A DNA stretch of 35,822 bases from Streptomyces sp. SolWspMP-5a-2 (lineage in GTDB: Bacteria > Actinomycetota > Actinomycetes > Streptomycetales > Streptomycetaceae), in contig NZ_FMCI01000128.1 in the NCBI RefSeq assembly GCF_900091845.1, forward strand, positions 1 through 35,822. The letters are read 5' to 3'. A program made the translations under genes and the position numbers. The notes beneath the pieces are model-generated. The model was not told the DNA's origin, did not search any database, and saw nothing but the letters and a program-made list of their open reading frames with translations. Below are positions 7,735-16,683 of this stretch, piece after piece. Numbering within the stretch: position 1 is the first letter of the stretch; each line of letters begins with the position of its first letter.

Positions 7735-8813
7735 GCGCACAGCCCGATCTCCTCTACTCCGAGGAGGAAGAGGCGCTGCGCGCCGCCGTCCGCGACCTCC
7801 TCACCGACCGCTGCGACCCGGCCGGCGTCATCGCGCGCACCGAGTCCGACGCCCCGCACGACCTCGGCGTCTGGAAGGCGCTCGCCGACGGCATGGGCCT
7901 GGCCGGACTGCTGGTCCCCGAGGCCGACGGCGGCCAGGGCGCCACCCACCGCGAGGCCGCCGTCGTCCTGGAGGAGCTGGGCCGGTCCGTGGCGCCGGTG
8001 CCGTACCTCACCAGCGCCGTCGTGGCCACCGAGGCACTGCTGGAGTGCGGCGACCGGGAACTGCTCGGCCGCCTGGCCACCGGACGCGCCGTCGGCGCCC
8101 TCGCCGTCGCCCTGCACCTCGCGCCCGGCGCCGCCTTCCGCACCGTCCGCGTCGAAGACGGCCTGCTGCACGGCGAGTTGACCGGCATCGCCGACGCCGC
8201 CTGCGCCGACGTGCTGCTCGTCCCCGGCGACGACGGCGGCCTGTACGCGGTCGAGGCCGCCGACGCCACCGTCACCGGGCAGGTCTCCCTCGACCTCACC
8301 CGCCCGCTCGCCACGGTCACCCTCGACCGGGCGCCCGGACGCCGGGTGGGCGACGCCGCAGCCGCCGTCCCGCGCGCCCTGCGGGCCGGTGCCGGACTCC
8401 TCGCCTCCGAACAACTCGGCGTCGCCGAATGGTCGTTGACCGAGACCGTGCGCTACCTCAAGGAACGCAAGCAGTTCAACCGGCCGGTCGGCGGCTTCCA
8501 GGCGCTCAAGCACCGGCTCGCCCAGCTGTGGCTGGAGACCGTCAACCTCCGCGCCGCCGCCCGCAACGCCGCCGCCGCGCTGGCGAGCGGCGACGACACC
8601 GCCGTCGCGGTCGCCGTCGCCCAGGCCTACGCGGCGCCCGCCGCCGTCCGCGCCGCCGAGGAGGCACTCCAGCTCCACGCCGGGATCGGCATGACCTGGG
8701 AACACCCCGTCCACCTCCGTCTGAAGCGGGCCAAGGCCGACTCGATCGCCTACGGCACCGCCGGCGCCCACCGAGCCGAACTGGCCGACCTGGTCGACCT
8801 GCCGGCCCCCTGA
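7731..8813 (+). CDS. Acyl-CoA dehydrogenase, subunit/paralogue 2
   Basis: A second, shorter acyl-CoA dehydrogenase (360 aa) coupled to the first through an ATGA overlap. It has the family's C-terminal four-helix domain: TVRYLKERKQFNRPVGGFQALKHRLAQ and then LQLHAGIGMTWEHPVHLRLKRAK. The middle beta domain is reduced and lacks the SEPxAGSD signature seen in its neighbour. The asymmetry (one subunit with a full beta domain, one degenerate) resembles the FadE28/FadE29-type heteromeric enzymes of mycobacteria, where two genes make one active enzyme. The substrate cannot be told from sequence. It is the last gene before a strong terminator. Confidence 0.92.
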   Translation: MSAQPDLLYSEEEEALRAAVRDLLTDRCDPAGVIARTESDAPHDLGVWKALADGMGLAGLLVPEADGGQGATHREAAVVLEELGRSVAPVPYLTSAVVATEALLECGDRELLGRLATGRAVGALAVALHLAPGAAFRTVRVEDGLLHGELTGIADAACADVLLVPGDDGGLYAVEAADATVTGQVSLDLTRPLATVTLDRAPGRRVGDAAAAVPRALRAGAGLLASEQLGVAEWSLTETVRYLKERKQFNRPVGGFQALKHRLAQLWLETVNLRAAARNAAAALASGDDTAVAVAVAQAYAAPAAVRAAEEALQLHAGIGMTWEHPVHLRLKRAKADSIAYGTAGAHRAELADLVDLPAP

Positions 8814-8824
8814 GCCGCGCCACC

Positions 8825-8852
8825 GGAGCCCGCCCCGACCGGGGCGGGCTCC
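8825..8852 (+). terminator. Intrinsic-type terminator after the acyl-CoA dehydrogenase operon
   Basis: A perfect 12-bp GC-rich stem (GGAGCCCGCCCC, 8825-8836, with its complement at 8841-8852) and a 4-base loop, 11 bases after the stop codon. There is no U-tract, as is usual in Streptomyces. Confidence 0.85.
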
Positions 8853-8991
8853 CGTACGCCGCCGCGCCACCCGGGTGAACGGGCGGCGGCACTCCGGCCA
8901 ACTCCTCCCGCGCACCCCTCCACCGGCCCCCGCGCTGCCCCCATACTCCCTGTGGTTCCGTCCCGTCCCCGCCCCACAGGGAGGCCGAACG

Positions 8992-9855
8992 ATGCCCCAC
9001 GTCACCCGCCGCAGCGCCCTCACCCTCCTCGGCGCCACCGCCGCGGCCGTGTTCGCCCCGCCCGCGAGCAGCGCCTTCGCCGACCAACGGCCGCACCGCA
9101 CGGCCCCGTTGTGGAACGCCCACGCCCACAACGACTACGACCACCCGCGGCCCCTCCGCGACGCGCTCGACCACCGCTTCGGCAGCGTCGAGGCCGACAT
9201 CTACCTCGTCGGCGACCAACTCCTCGTCGCCCACGACCCCGTCGACCTCGACCCCGCCCGCACCCTCGAAGCCCTCTACCTCGACCCGCTCGCCGCCCTG
9301 GTGAAGGCCAACCACGGCTCCGTGTACCGGGGTCACCGCAGGCCCGTGCAGCTCCTCATCGACATCAAGACCGAGGGCGCGGCCACCTACCTCGAACTCG
9401 ACCGCCATCTGCGGCGCTACCCGCACCTGTTCACCGGCTACGCGCACGGCCGCGTCCACCCCGGCGCCGTCACCGCCGTCGTCTCCGGCGACCGGGCCGC
9501 CCGCGCCCCGATGGAGGCGCAGAGCGTCCGCCGGGCCTTCTACGACGGCCGCCTCACCGACCTCGGCACCGCGGCCCCCGCCTCCTTCGTCCCGCTGATC
9601 AGCGACAACTGGACCCTCAACTTCACCTGGCAGGGCGACGGCCCCTTCCCCGGCGCCGAACGGGAGAGACTGCGGACCCTCACCCGCACCGCGCACGCCC
9701 GCGGCCAGCGGGTCCGCTTCTGGGCCACCCCCGACACCGCGGGCCCCGCCCGGGACGCCCTCTGGGGCGCACTCCTCGACGCCGGGGTCGACCTCCTCAA
9801 CACCGACGACCTCGCGGGCCTCGAAGCCTTCCTGGACGCCCGCCGCCCCCGGTAG
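8992..9855 (+). CDS. Tat-exported PI-PLC/GDPD-like phosphodiesterase
   Basis: A secreted TIM-barrel phosphodiesterase of the phosphatidylinositol-specific phospholipase C / glycerophosphodiester phosphodiesterase type (287 aa). The N-terminus has a twin-arginine signal (TRRSALTLLG plus a hydrophobic Ala-rich run, probable cleavage after SAFA near residue 30). The mature part begins with the catalytic His motif NAHAHNDYDHPRPL, followed by VEADIYLV, LLVAHDP (second His) and LIDIKTEG; NTDDLAGLEAFL closes the barrel. ATG at 8992 has AGGGAGG upstream. It stands alone between a terminator and a small membrane gene. Likely role: hydrolysis of phosphodiesters outside the cell, for example lipid head groups. 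The exact substrate is unknown. Confidence 0.87.
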   Translation: MPHVTRRSALTLLGATAAAVFAPPASSAFADQRPHRTAPLWNAHAHNDYDHPRPLRDALDHRFGSVEADIYLVGDQLLVAHDPVDLDPARTLEALYLDPLAALVKANHGSVYRGHRRPVQLLIDIKTEGAATYLELDRHLRRYPHLFTGYAHGRVHPGAVTAVVSGDRAARAPMEAQSVRRAFYDGRLTDLGTAAPASFVPLISDNWTLNFTWQGDGPFPGAERERLRTLTRTAHARGQRVRFWATPDTAGPARDALWGALLDAGVDLLNTDDLAGLEAFLDARRPR

Positions 9856-9961
9856 AACCACACGTTCGGGGGACAGGTCGGTCGCCCGGTCGGACCCTCC
9901 GCTACGCCACACTTGCCGCCGAAACGCCGCGAACCGGGCGGCGTGGCGGAGGAGGCTGACG

Positions 9962-10153
9962 ATGGCGATTTCCATCTCTGCGGTGCTGTTCCTGCTGATC
10001 CTGGCGGTGATCTTCCTGAAGAACGGGCTCAAGATGTCCCACGCCGTGGTCTGCGCGCTGTTCGGGTTCTTCCTGGCCGGCACCAGCCTCGGCCCGACCC
10101 TGCACAACGGCCTCACGGCCACCGCCGACATCGTCGGCAGCCTGCACCCGTGA
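9962..10153 (+). CDS. Small single-gene membrane protein (63 aa)
   Basis: Two predicted membrane segments, about residues 4-19 (ISAVLFLLILAVIFL) and 27-43 (AVVCALFGFFLAGTSLG), with a short basic turn (KNGLK) between them. It has a very strong Shine-Dalgarno (GGAGGAGG, 9948-9955) before the ATG at 9962. I recognise the type from streptomycete chromosomes and integrative elements (small proteins with a conserved FFLAGTSLGPT-like core) but know no function. There is no plasmid or integration gene nearby, so there is no sign here of a mobile element. Confidence 0.75.
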   Translation: MAISISAVLFLLILAVIFLKNGLKMSHAVVCALFGFFLAGTSLGPTLHNGLTATADIVGSLHP

Positions 10154-10174
10154 GGCCGCGCACCCTCCCGCGGG

Positions 10175-11398
10175 TCAGCGCCCGGCGAACACCCCGACAC
10201 CGTTCGCCACGGCCCGCTCCGGGGCGTCCGTCGGATGGTTGCGCACCGTCACCGACGCCGCCCCCGGCGCCCGCGCCACCAGCGTCGACGAGCCGCCGCC
10301 GTCCAGGCTGAACCCGTCCACCGCGCCCGCCGCCCGCAACGCCGCCGCCACCTCCGCGATGGTCAGCCCCGCCCGGTACGCCGGGGAGCCGTCCAGCGCC
10401 AGCAGCAGCAACCGCCGTCCGCCGTCCGCGCTGCCCACCGCCGTGCGCACGGCGGCCGTCCGGTCGTCGAGCCCGGCCTGCGGCCGCCCGCCGCGCAGCA
10501 CCGGATACCCGCCGACGACGAACCGGTAGGGCACCGCCGAACGGGCCGCCACCAGCCGGTGCGTCACACTCACCCGCGCGCCCTCGGCCAGCGCGCGCAG
10601 CCGCCGCGCGCCCTCCTCCCGCCCCACCAGCACCGTCGTCCCCGCCGCGATCGCCCCGCCGCCCGGCCGGGCCGACCGCGCCACCACCCGCCCCCGCCGC
10701 ACCGTCACCTCGTACGTCTCCGCGCTGCACCCGGCGGCCCGGTCGGTGTCCGTGCCGCAGGTCGCCCGCACCCGGGACGCGGCGCCCCACTCCGCGGTGA
10801 ACGCGCCCACCGAACCCACCGGCAGCGCGTACTGGTTGAGACCGCCCAGCGGCAGCCGCCCGCCCGGGGTCCGCACCGCGCCGTCCAGCCGCAGCCGGTC
10901 CAGCCGCGCCCGCCGGTCCACGCCCACCCCGAACACGTCCACCGTCCCCGTCCCGGGCGGCAGCGCCGGACCGAACCGCTGCCCGTCGGGCACCGCCGAC
11001 TTCAGGACCCGCCCGCCCGCGACCGCGGGACCCACCGACGCGCCGGTGGCCTCGACCCCCGGGTGCTGCGCCTCGCTGATGTCGAAGAAGTCCCCGTTGA
11101 CGCCCCCCACCGCGCCCCGCGCGTCGGCCATCCGGGAGACCGTGGCCCGCGCGGCGACCGCGCCCGGGTACAGCAGATCCGTCCGCACCGAGGGCGCCCC
11201 CAGATCCACGCTCAGCAGATGCACCCGGGCGATCCCCTTCACCCCCCGGACGTCGTACTCCCGGTACGTCACCCCCCGGGCGAGCACCGCGCCGCGCTGG
11301 GCCGCGCCGACCGGTGCCGCGCCCGCCAGGGCGCCACCCGCGAGCACGCCGAGCGACGTGAGCAGAACGAGCGCCGACCGTCTCCGACGGTGTGTCAT
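10175..11398 (-). CDS. Secreted phosphodiester glycosidase family protein (NAGPA domain)
   Basis: A 407-aa exported protein with a Sec-type signal (MTHRRRR, then a hydrophobic stretch to about residue 32). The NAGPA / DUF2233 fold is marked by AVGGVNGDFFD near the start of the domain and by FSLDGGGSSTLVAR near the end. Family members cleave sugar-1-phosphodiester bonds such as GlcNAc-phosphodiesters. ATG at 11398 has AGGGGGC upstream. It follows the DUF779 gene by 76 bases on the same strand. Its tail is 21 bases from the end of the small membrane gene on the other strand. A role in trimming cell-wall or exopolysaccharide phosphodiesters is plausible but unproven. Confidence 0.88.
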   Translation of the reverse strand: MTHRRRRSALVLLTSLGVLAGGALAGAAPVGAAQRGAVLARGVTYREYDVRGVKGIARVHLLSVDLGAPSVRTDLLYPGAVAARATVSRMADARGAVGGVNGDFFDISEAQHPGVEATGASVGPAVAGGRVLKSAVPDGQRFGPALPPGTGTVDVFGVGVDRRARLDRLRLDGAVRTPGGRLPLGGLNQYALPVGSVGAFTAEWGAASRVRATCGTDTDRAAGCSAETYEVTVRRGRVVARSARPGGGAIAAGTTVLVGREEGARRLRALAEGARVSVTHRLVAARSAVPYRFVVGGYPVLRGGRPQAGLDDRTAAVRTAVGSADGGRRLLLLALDGSPAYRAGLTIAEVAAALRAAGAVDGFSLDGGGSSTLVARAPGAASVTVRNHPTDAPERAVANGVGVFAGR

Positions 11399-11474
11399 GA
11401 AGCCCCCTGAAGCCTCGTCAACTTGCCGGGTCCATCAGGGGAAGTGCAGCAGACGGCGGCGGCGCGCGGGCCTC

Positions 11475-11834
11475 CTATGCGCCGACTACACGAGAACGGG
11501 TGAGGAAGCGCACCCCCTCGGGCGCCTCCAGCGAGAAACCGCTGCCGCGACCCGGTACGACGTCCACGATCAGCCGGGTGTGGCTCCACACGTCGTACTG
11601 ACTGCGCGACATCCAGAACGTCACCGGCTCCTCCACCCCCTCCACGCTCAGCTCGGCGAGCAGCACGTCCGAGGCCCCGGTGCGGAACTCGCCCTCGGGG
11701 AAGCACATGGGCGCGCTGCCGTCGCAGCAGCCGCCCGACTGGTGGAACATCAGCGGGCCGTGCTCGGCCCGCAGCCGCCGCAGGAGGTCGGCGGCGGCGG
11801 GGGTCAGCTCGACGCGGGGAGTCTCGTCGTCCAT
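11475..11834 (-). CDS. DUF779 protein (COG3564)
   Basis: A small protein (119 aa) of the DUF779 family, which is often encoded next to aldehyde dehydrogenases. The cysteine-rich signature HQSGGCCDGSAPMCFP is at about residues 31-46 and probably binds a metal or acts in redox chemistry. DVWSHTRLIVDVVPGRGSGFSLE follows, with a C-terminal GVRFLTRSR. The start ATG at 11834 has a run GGTGGGGGG in front. The nearest aldehyde dehydrogenase in this window is 10 kb away, so the usual partner is not adjacent. It is divergent from pyruvate carboxylase with 141 bases between the two starts. Confidence 0.85.
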   Translation of the reverse strand: MDDETPRVELTPAAADLLRRLRAEHGPLMFHQSGGCCDGSAPMCFPEGEFRTGASDVLLAELSVEGVEEPVTFWMSRSQYDVWSHTRLIVDVVPGRGSGFSLEAPEGVRFLTRSRVVGA

Positions 11835-11975
11835 CCCCCCACCGCACCACACGGAACGTTGCGAGAGGGTTGCACCCGCGTCGCACGGGAGAGTGGAGTG
11901 GCCTGGCTCACATGGCGTCCCCGCCGGGTCACCGACACCATGGTGCACGTCACCGGCAGGCTGAAGGGAGCGGCG

Positions 11976-14900
11976 ATGTTCCGCAAGGTACTGGTCGCCA
12001 ACCGTGGTGAGATCGCGATCCGGGCGTTCCGCGCGGGGTACGAACTGGGCGCCAGGACGGTCGCCGTCTTCCCGCACGAGGACCGCAACTCGCTGCACCG
12101 GCTCAAGGCCGACGAGGCCTACGAGATCGGCAGCCCAGGACACCCGGTGCGCGCCTACCTCTCCGTCGAGGAGATCGTCCGCGCCGCCCGCGCGGCCGGC
12201 GCCGACGCCGTCTACCCCGGCTACGGCTTCCTCTCCGAGAACCCCGAACTCGCCCGCGCCTGCGAGGAGGCGGGCATCACCTTCGTCGGACCCAGCGCCC
12301 AGACCCTGGAACTGACCGGCAACAAGGCCCGCGCGGTCGCCGCCGCCCGCGAGGCGGGCGTCCCCGTCCTCGGCTCCTGCGCCCCCTCCACCGACGTCGA
12401 CGAACTGGTCCGCGCCGCCGACGACATCGGCTTCCCGGTCTTCGTGAAGGCCGTCGCGGGCGGCGGCGGGCGCGGCATGCGGCGCGTCGAGGAACCGGCC
12501 GCGCTGCGCGAGTCCATCGAGGCCGCGGCCCGCGAGGCCGCCTCCGCCTTCGGCGACCCCACCGTCTTCCTGGAGAAGGCCGTCGTCGAACCCCGCCACA
12601 TCGAGGTGCAGATCCTCGCCGACGGCCAGGGCGACGTCATCCACCTCTACGAGCGGGACTGCTCCCTCCAGCGGCGCCACCAGAAGGTCGTCGAGATGGC
12701 GCCCGCGCCCGGCCTCGACCCCGCGCTGCGCGACCGCATCTGTGCCGACGCCGTCCGGTTCGCCCGCCGCATCGGCTACCGCAACGCGGGCACCGTCGAG
12801 TTCCTCCTCGACCGCGACGGCAACCACGTCTTCATCGAGATGAACCCCCGCATCCAGGTCGAGCACACGGTCACCGAGGAGGTCACCGACGTCGACCTGG
12901 TCCAGGCCCAGCTCCGCATCGCCGCCGGGCAGTCCCTCGCCGACCTCGGGCTCTCCCAGGACACCGTCACCCTGCACGGCGCCGCCCTCCAGTGCCGGAT
13001 CACCACCGAGGACCCCGCCAACGGCTTCCGCCCCGACACCGGACGCATCAGCGCCTACCGCTCCCCGGGCGGCTCCGGCATCCGCCTCGACGGCGGCACC
13101 ACCCACGCGGGCACCGAGATCAGCGCCCACTTCGACTCGATGCTCGTCAAGCTCACCTGCCGGGGCCGCGACTTCCCCACCGCGATCGGCCGCGCCCGCC
13201 GCGCCGTCGCCGAGTTCCGCATCCGCGGCGTCGCCACCAACATCCCGTTCCTCCAGGCCGTCCTCGACGACCCCGACTTCCAGGCCGGACGGGTCACCAC
13301 CTCGTTCATCGAGCGCCGCCCCCACCTCCTCACCGCCCGCACCTCCGCCGACCGCGGCACCAAGCTGCTCACCTACCTCGCCGACGTCACCGTCAACAAG
13401 CCGCACGGCGAACGCCCCCAGCTCGTCGACCCCGCCGTCAAACTGCCCGCGACACCCCCGGGCGACCCCGCCCCCGGCTCCCGGCAGCGGCTCGTCGAAC
13501 TCGGCCCCGAGGGCTTCGCCCGCGCCCTGCGCGCCGCCCCCACCATCGGCGTCACCGACACCACCTTCCGCGACGCCCACCAGTCGCTGCTCGCCACCCG
13601 GGTGCGCACCAAGGACCTCCTCGCCGTCGCCCCCGTCGTCGCCCGCACCCTGCCCGGACTGCTCTCCCTGGAGTGCTGGGGCGGCGCCACCTACGACGTC
13701 GCGCTGCGCTTCCTCGCCGAGGACCCCTGGGAGCGGCTGGCCGCGCTGCGCGAGGCGGTGCCCAACATCTGCCTCCAGATGCTGCTGCGCGGCCGCAACA
13801 CCGTCGGCTACACCCCGTACCCGACCGAGGTCACCGACGCCTTCGTGCACGAGGCCGCCGCCACCGGCATCGACATCTTCCGCATCTTCGACGCCCTCAA
13901 CGACGTCGGCCAGATGCGCCCCGCCATCGACGCCGTCCGCGCCACCGGCACCGGCGTCGCCGAGGTCGCCCTCTGCTACACCGCCGACCTCTCCGACCCG
14001 GCCGAACGCCTCTACACCCTCGACTACTACCTGCGTCTCGCCGAGCAGATCGTCGAGGCGGGCGCGCACGTCCTGGCCGTCAAGGACATGGCCGGAGTGC
14101 TGCGCGCCCCGGCCGCCGCCACCCTCGTCTCCGCGCTGCGCCGCGAGTTCGACCTCCCCGTCCACCTGCACACCCACGACACCGCGGGCGGCCAGCTCGC
14201 CACCTACCTGGCCGCCGTCCAGGCGGGCGCCGACGCCGTCGACGGAGCCGTCGCCTCCATGGCGGGCACCACCTCGCAGCCGTCCCTCTCGGCGATCGTC
14301 GCCGCCACCGACCACTCGGAGCGGCCCACCGGGCTCGACCTCCAGGCCGTCGGCGACCTGGAACCGTACTGGGAGAGCGTGCGCCGCATCTACGCCCCCT
14401 TCGAGGCGGGCCTCGCCTCCCCGACCGGTCGCGTCTACCACCACGAGATCCCCGGCGGCCAGCTCTCCAACCTGCGCACCCAGGCCGTCGCGCTCGGCCT
14501 CGGCGACCGCTTCGAGGACATCGAGGCCATGTACGAGGCCGCCGACCGGATGCTGGGCAGGCTCGTCAAGGTCACCCCGTCCTCCAAGGTCGTCGGCGAC
14601 CTCGCCCTGCACCTGGTCGGCGCCGGGGTCGCCCCCGCCGACTTCGAGGCCACGCCCGGCCGCTACGACATCCCCGACTCCGTCATCGGCTTCCTGCGCG
14701 GCGAACTCGGCACCCCGCCCGGCGGCTGGCCCGAACCGTTCCGCAGCCGCGCGCTGGAGGGCCGCGCCGCCGCCAAGCCGGTCCGCGAACTGACCGCCGA
14801 GGACCGTGAGGGCCTGGAGAAGACCCCCCGCGCCACCCTCAACCGGCTGCTGTTCCCCGGCCCCACCCGCGACTTCGACACCCACCGCCAGAGCTACGGC

Positions 14901-15350
14901 GACACCAGCGTCCTGGCCAGCAAGGACTTCTTCTACGGGCTGCGTCCGGGCCAGGAGTACGCCGTCGACCTGGAGCCCGGCGTACGGCTGCTGATCGAGC
15001 TGGAGGCGGTCGGCGAGGCCGACGAGCGCGGGATGCGCACGGTGATGTCCGCGCTCAACGGACAGCTCCGCCCGATCCAGGTCCGCGACCGCGCCGTCGC
15101 CTCCGACGTGCCCGCCACCGAGAAGGCCGACCGCGGCGACGACCGCCAGGTGGCGGCGCCGTTCGCCGGGGTGGTCACCCTCGCGGTGGCCGACGGCGAC
15201 GAGGTGGCGGCCGGTGCCACCGTCGCCACCATCGAGGCCATGAAGATGGAGGCGTCGATCACCGCGCCCCGGGCCGGGCGGGTCGCCCGCCTCGCCATCA
15301 ACCGCATCCAGCAGGTCGAGGGCGGCGACCTGCTGATCCAACTGGACTGA
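11976..15350 (+). CDS. pyc: Pyruvate carboxylase (1124 aa)
   Basis: Converts pyruvate, bicarbonate and ATP to oxaloacetate, replenishing the TCA cycle. It is complete and in one chain. The biotin carboxylase domain spans about 1-450 (KVLVANRGEIAIRAFRA, the ATP loop KAVAGGGGRGMR, IEMNPRIQVEHTVTEE). The carboxyltransferase domain starts near 525 (TDTTFRDAHQSLLATR), with Lys703 in VKDMAGVL as the likely carbamylated metal ligand. The biotinyl domain at the C-terminus has EAMKME with Lys1090 as the biotin site. ATG at 11976 follows GAAGGGAG. The length equals that of other actinomycete enzymes. A cobalamin riboswitch begins about 70 bases downstream, so the following genes are separately controlled. 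No strong terminator separates them. Confidence 0.97.
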   Translation: MFRKVLVANRGEIAIRAFRAGYELGARTVAVFPHEDRNSLHRLKADEAYEIGSPGHPVRAYLSVEEIVRAARAAGADAVYPGYGFLSENPELARACEEAGITFVGPSAQTLELTGNKARAVAAAREAGVPVLGSCAPSTDVDELVRAADDIGFPVFVKAVAGGGGRGMRRVEEPAALRESIEAAAREAASAFGDPTVFLEKAVVEPRHIEVQILADGQGDVIHLYERDCSLQRRHQKVVEMAPAPGLDPALRDRICADAVRFARRIGYRNAGTVEFLLDRDGNHVFIEMNPRIQVEHTVTEEVTDVDLVQAQLRIAAGQSLADLGLSQDTVTLHGAALQCRITTEDPANGFRPDTGRISAYRSPGGSGIRLDGGTTHAGTEISAHFDSMLVKLTCRGRDFPTAIGRARRAVAEFRIRGVATNIPFLQAVLDDPDFQAGRVTTSFIERRPHLLTARTSADRGTKLLTYLADVTVNKPHGERPQLVDPAVKLPATPPGDPAPGSRQRLVELGPEGFARALRAAPTIGVTDTTFRDAHQSLLATRVRTKDLLAVAPVVARTLPGLLSLECWGGATYDVALRFLAEDPWERLAALREAVPNICLQMLLRGRNTVGYTPYPTEVTDAFVHEAAATGIDIFRIFDALNDVGQMRPAIDAVRATGTGVAEVALCYTADLSDPAERLYTLDYYLRLAEQIVEAGAHVLAVKDMAGVLRAPAAATLVSALRREFDLPVHLHTHDTAGGQLATYLAAVQAGADAVDGAVASMAGTTSQPSLSAIVAATDHSERPTGLDLQAVGDLEPYWESVRRIYAPFEAGLASPTGRVYHHEIPGGQLSNLRTQAVALGLGDRFEDIEAMYEAADRMLGRLVKVTPSSKVVGDLALHLVGAGVAPADFEATPGRYDIPDSVIGFLRGELGTPPGGWPEPFRSRALEGRAAAKPVRELTAEDREGLEKTPRATLNRLLFPGPTRDFDTHRQSYGDTSVLASKDFFYGLRPGQEYAVDLEPGVRLLIELEAVGEADERGMRTVMSALNGQLRPIQVRDRAVASDVPATEKADRGDDRQVAAPFAGVVTLAVADGDEVAAGATVATIEAMKMEASITAPRAGRVARLAINRIQQVEGGDLLIQLD

Positions 15351-15420
15351 CCCCCGCCCACCCGGGCACGGGCGTGGTCTTGGCCATGCACCCGTCACAA
15401 GGTACCGTCACACCGAAATC

Positions 15421-15523
15421 GACGACGGCAGAACGGAAGCCGGTGCAAAACCGGCACGGTCGCGCCACTGTGAACGCTCCGCCCGCCCCGGGCGGGGCGT
15501 GAGTCAGACCCGTAGCCGTCGTC
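15421..15523 (+). promoter_or_regulatory. Cobalamin riboswitch (compact form) upstream of cbtB-cbtA
   Basis: The B12-box core GCCGGTGCAAAACCGGCAC followed by GCGCCACTGTGA is present, then a GC hairpin (CCGCCCGCCCCGGGCGGGG) and GAGTCAGACCC. The ends close perfectly: GACGACGGC (15421-15429) pairs with GCCGTCGTC (15515-15523), a 9-bp helix. At about 103 bases it is shorter than the classic type seen at 16.9 kb, and it resembles the reduced class II forms. Between it and the Shine-Dalgarno (AGAGGAGG, 15556-15563) lie two overlapping hairpins that cannot form together, a possible expression platform for translation control. Confidence 0.9.
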
Positions 15524-15570
15524 CACCGCACCACCGAGTTGGGACGCGAACTCCCAGAGGAGGTCCTGCC

Positions 15571-15780
15571 ATGGCGCAGACCGTCGCTCAGCCGACCGCC
15601 ACACCCGCCCCGCTGCCGCTCAAGGCGATAGCGCCCTGGGCCGTCTTCTTCGGCATCCTCATGCTGGTCCTGCTGTACTTCGTCGGCGCCGAACAGGGCG
15701 CCACCGCCGTCGTCTCGGGCGAGGACGTCCACGAGTGGGTCCACGACGCCCGCCATCTGCTCGGCTTCCCCTGCCACTGA
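15571..15780 (+). CDS. cbtB: Cobalt transporter subunit CbtB
   Basis: A 69-aa membrane protein with one transmembrane helix (about residues 20-41, IAPWAVFFGILMLVLLYFVG) and a C-terminal metal-binding tail ending in HEWVHDARHLLGFPCH, which is rich in His with a terminal Cys-His. This is the defining layout of CbtB, the small partner of CbtA in B12-regulated cobalt uptake. ATG at 15571 has AGAGGAGG upstream. It lies directly under a cobalamin riboswitch and 21 bases before cbtA, so the two form one operon repressed when B12 is plentiful. Confidence 0.93.
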   Translation: MAQTVAQPTATPAPLPLKAIAPWAVFFGILMLVLLYFVGAEQGATAVVSGEDVHEWVHDARHLLGFPCH

Positions 15781-15801
15781 CCCGAGGGACGCCGCACAGC
15801 C

Positions 15802-16557
15802 ATGAACTCCGCAACGGTAAGAAACCTGCTCGTCCGCGGCATGCTGGCCGGGCTCGGCGCCGGGCTGCTCGCCCTGGTCGTCGCCTACCTCCTCGGCGAG
15901 CCCTACGTCGACAAGGCCATCGGCTTCGAGGAGTCCCACGCCCACGGCCACGAGCACGAGGTCGAACTGGTCTCCCGCTCCCTCCAGTCCACCGCCGGGC
16001 TCGCCACCGGCGTCCTCGTCTACGGGGTCGCCTTCGGCGGCATCGCCGCGCTCGCCTACTGCTTCGCCCTCGGCCGGATCGGCCGCTTCTCGCCCCGCGC
16101 CACCGCGCTGCTGCTCTCCGGCTGCGCCCTGCTCGCGGTCTACGTCGTGCCGTTCCTGAAGTACCCGGCCAACCCGCCCGCCGTCGGCAACTCCGACACC
16201 ATCGGCGAGCGGACCACCCTGTACTTCCTGATGATGGTGCTCAGCGTCCTCCTCGCCGTCGCCGCGACCCTGCTCGGCAGGCGGCTCGCCCCGGCGCTCG
16301 GCACCTGGTGGGCCACGGTCGCCGCGGTGGCCGCGTTCGCCGTCGTGACCGGCCTCGCCTTCGCCTTCCTGCCGGTCATCAACGAGGTGCCCGCCGACTT
16401 CCCGGCGACCGTCCTGTGGCGCTTCCGGCTCGCCGCGCTCACCATCCAGCTCACCCTGTGGACCGGCTTCGGCCTGATCTTCGGCGAACTCGCCGAGCGG
16501 GTGCTCGCCCCGAGGCCCGCCGGCGCGGCCAGGACGGCGGCCCCCGCCGCGCACTGA
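15802..16557 (+). CDS. cbtA: Cobalt transporter subunit CbtA
   Basis: The polytopic partner of CbtB (251 aa), with about six hydrophobic helices starting with LLVRGMLAGLGAGLLALVVAYLLGEP. A His-rich loop after the first helix (SHAHGHEHEVE, about residues 45-55) is a likely cobalt-binding site. EEKxxx-like charged residues are few elsewhere. The CbtAB pair is predicted to import cobalt for cobalamin synthesis. It shares the operon and the riboswitch with cbtB and ends 126 bases before a strong terminator. Confidence 0.93.
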   Translation: MNSATVRNLLVRGMLAGLGAGLLALVVAYLLGEPYVDKAIGFEESHAHGHEHEVELVSRSLQSTAGLATGVLVYGVAFGGIAALAYCFALGRIGRFSPRATALLLSGCALLAVYVVPFLKYPANPPAVGNSDTIGERTTLYFLMMVLSVLLAVAATLLGRRLAPALGTWWATVAAVAAFAVVTGLAFAFLPVINEVPADFPATVLWRFRLAALTIQLTLWTGFGLIFGELAERVLAPRPAGAARTAAPAAH

Positions 16558-16683
16558 CCGCCGACCGACCGACCGACCGCCCGCCCGCCGACAGTCCGCG
16601 AGAACCGGCCATCGCGCCGGGGACGACCGGGCGGTCGCGAGCGGTCGTGACCGACCAGGAACCGACTGCGGGCGACCGCCTCG

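Noticed and set aside
9962..10153. Small membrane protein as a remnant of an integrative element
   Set aside because: No integrase, replication gene, tRNA or repeat border is nearby. Similar proteins also occur in plain chromosomal settings.
11936..11945. CACCATGGTG palindrome before pyc
   Set aside because: It is a short self-complementary sequence with no flanking symmetry or promoter context.
10746..11975. N-terminal extension of pyruvate carboxylase (open frame from 10746)
   Set aside because: The extension is antisense to the NAGPA and DUF779 genes. The conserved enzyme starts at MFRKVLVANRGE with a good Shine-Dalgarno at 11976.
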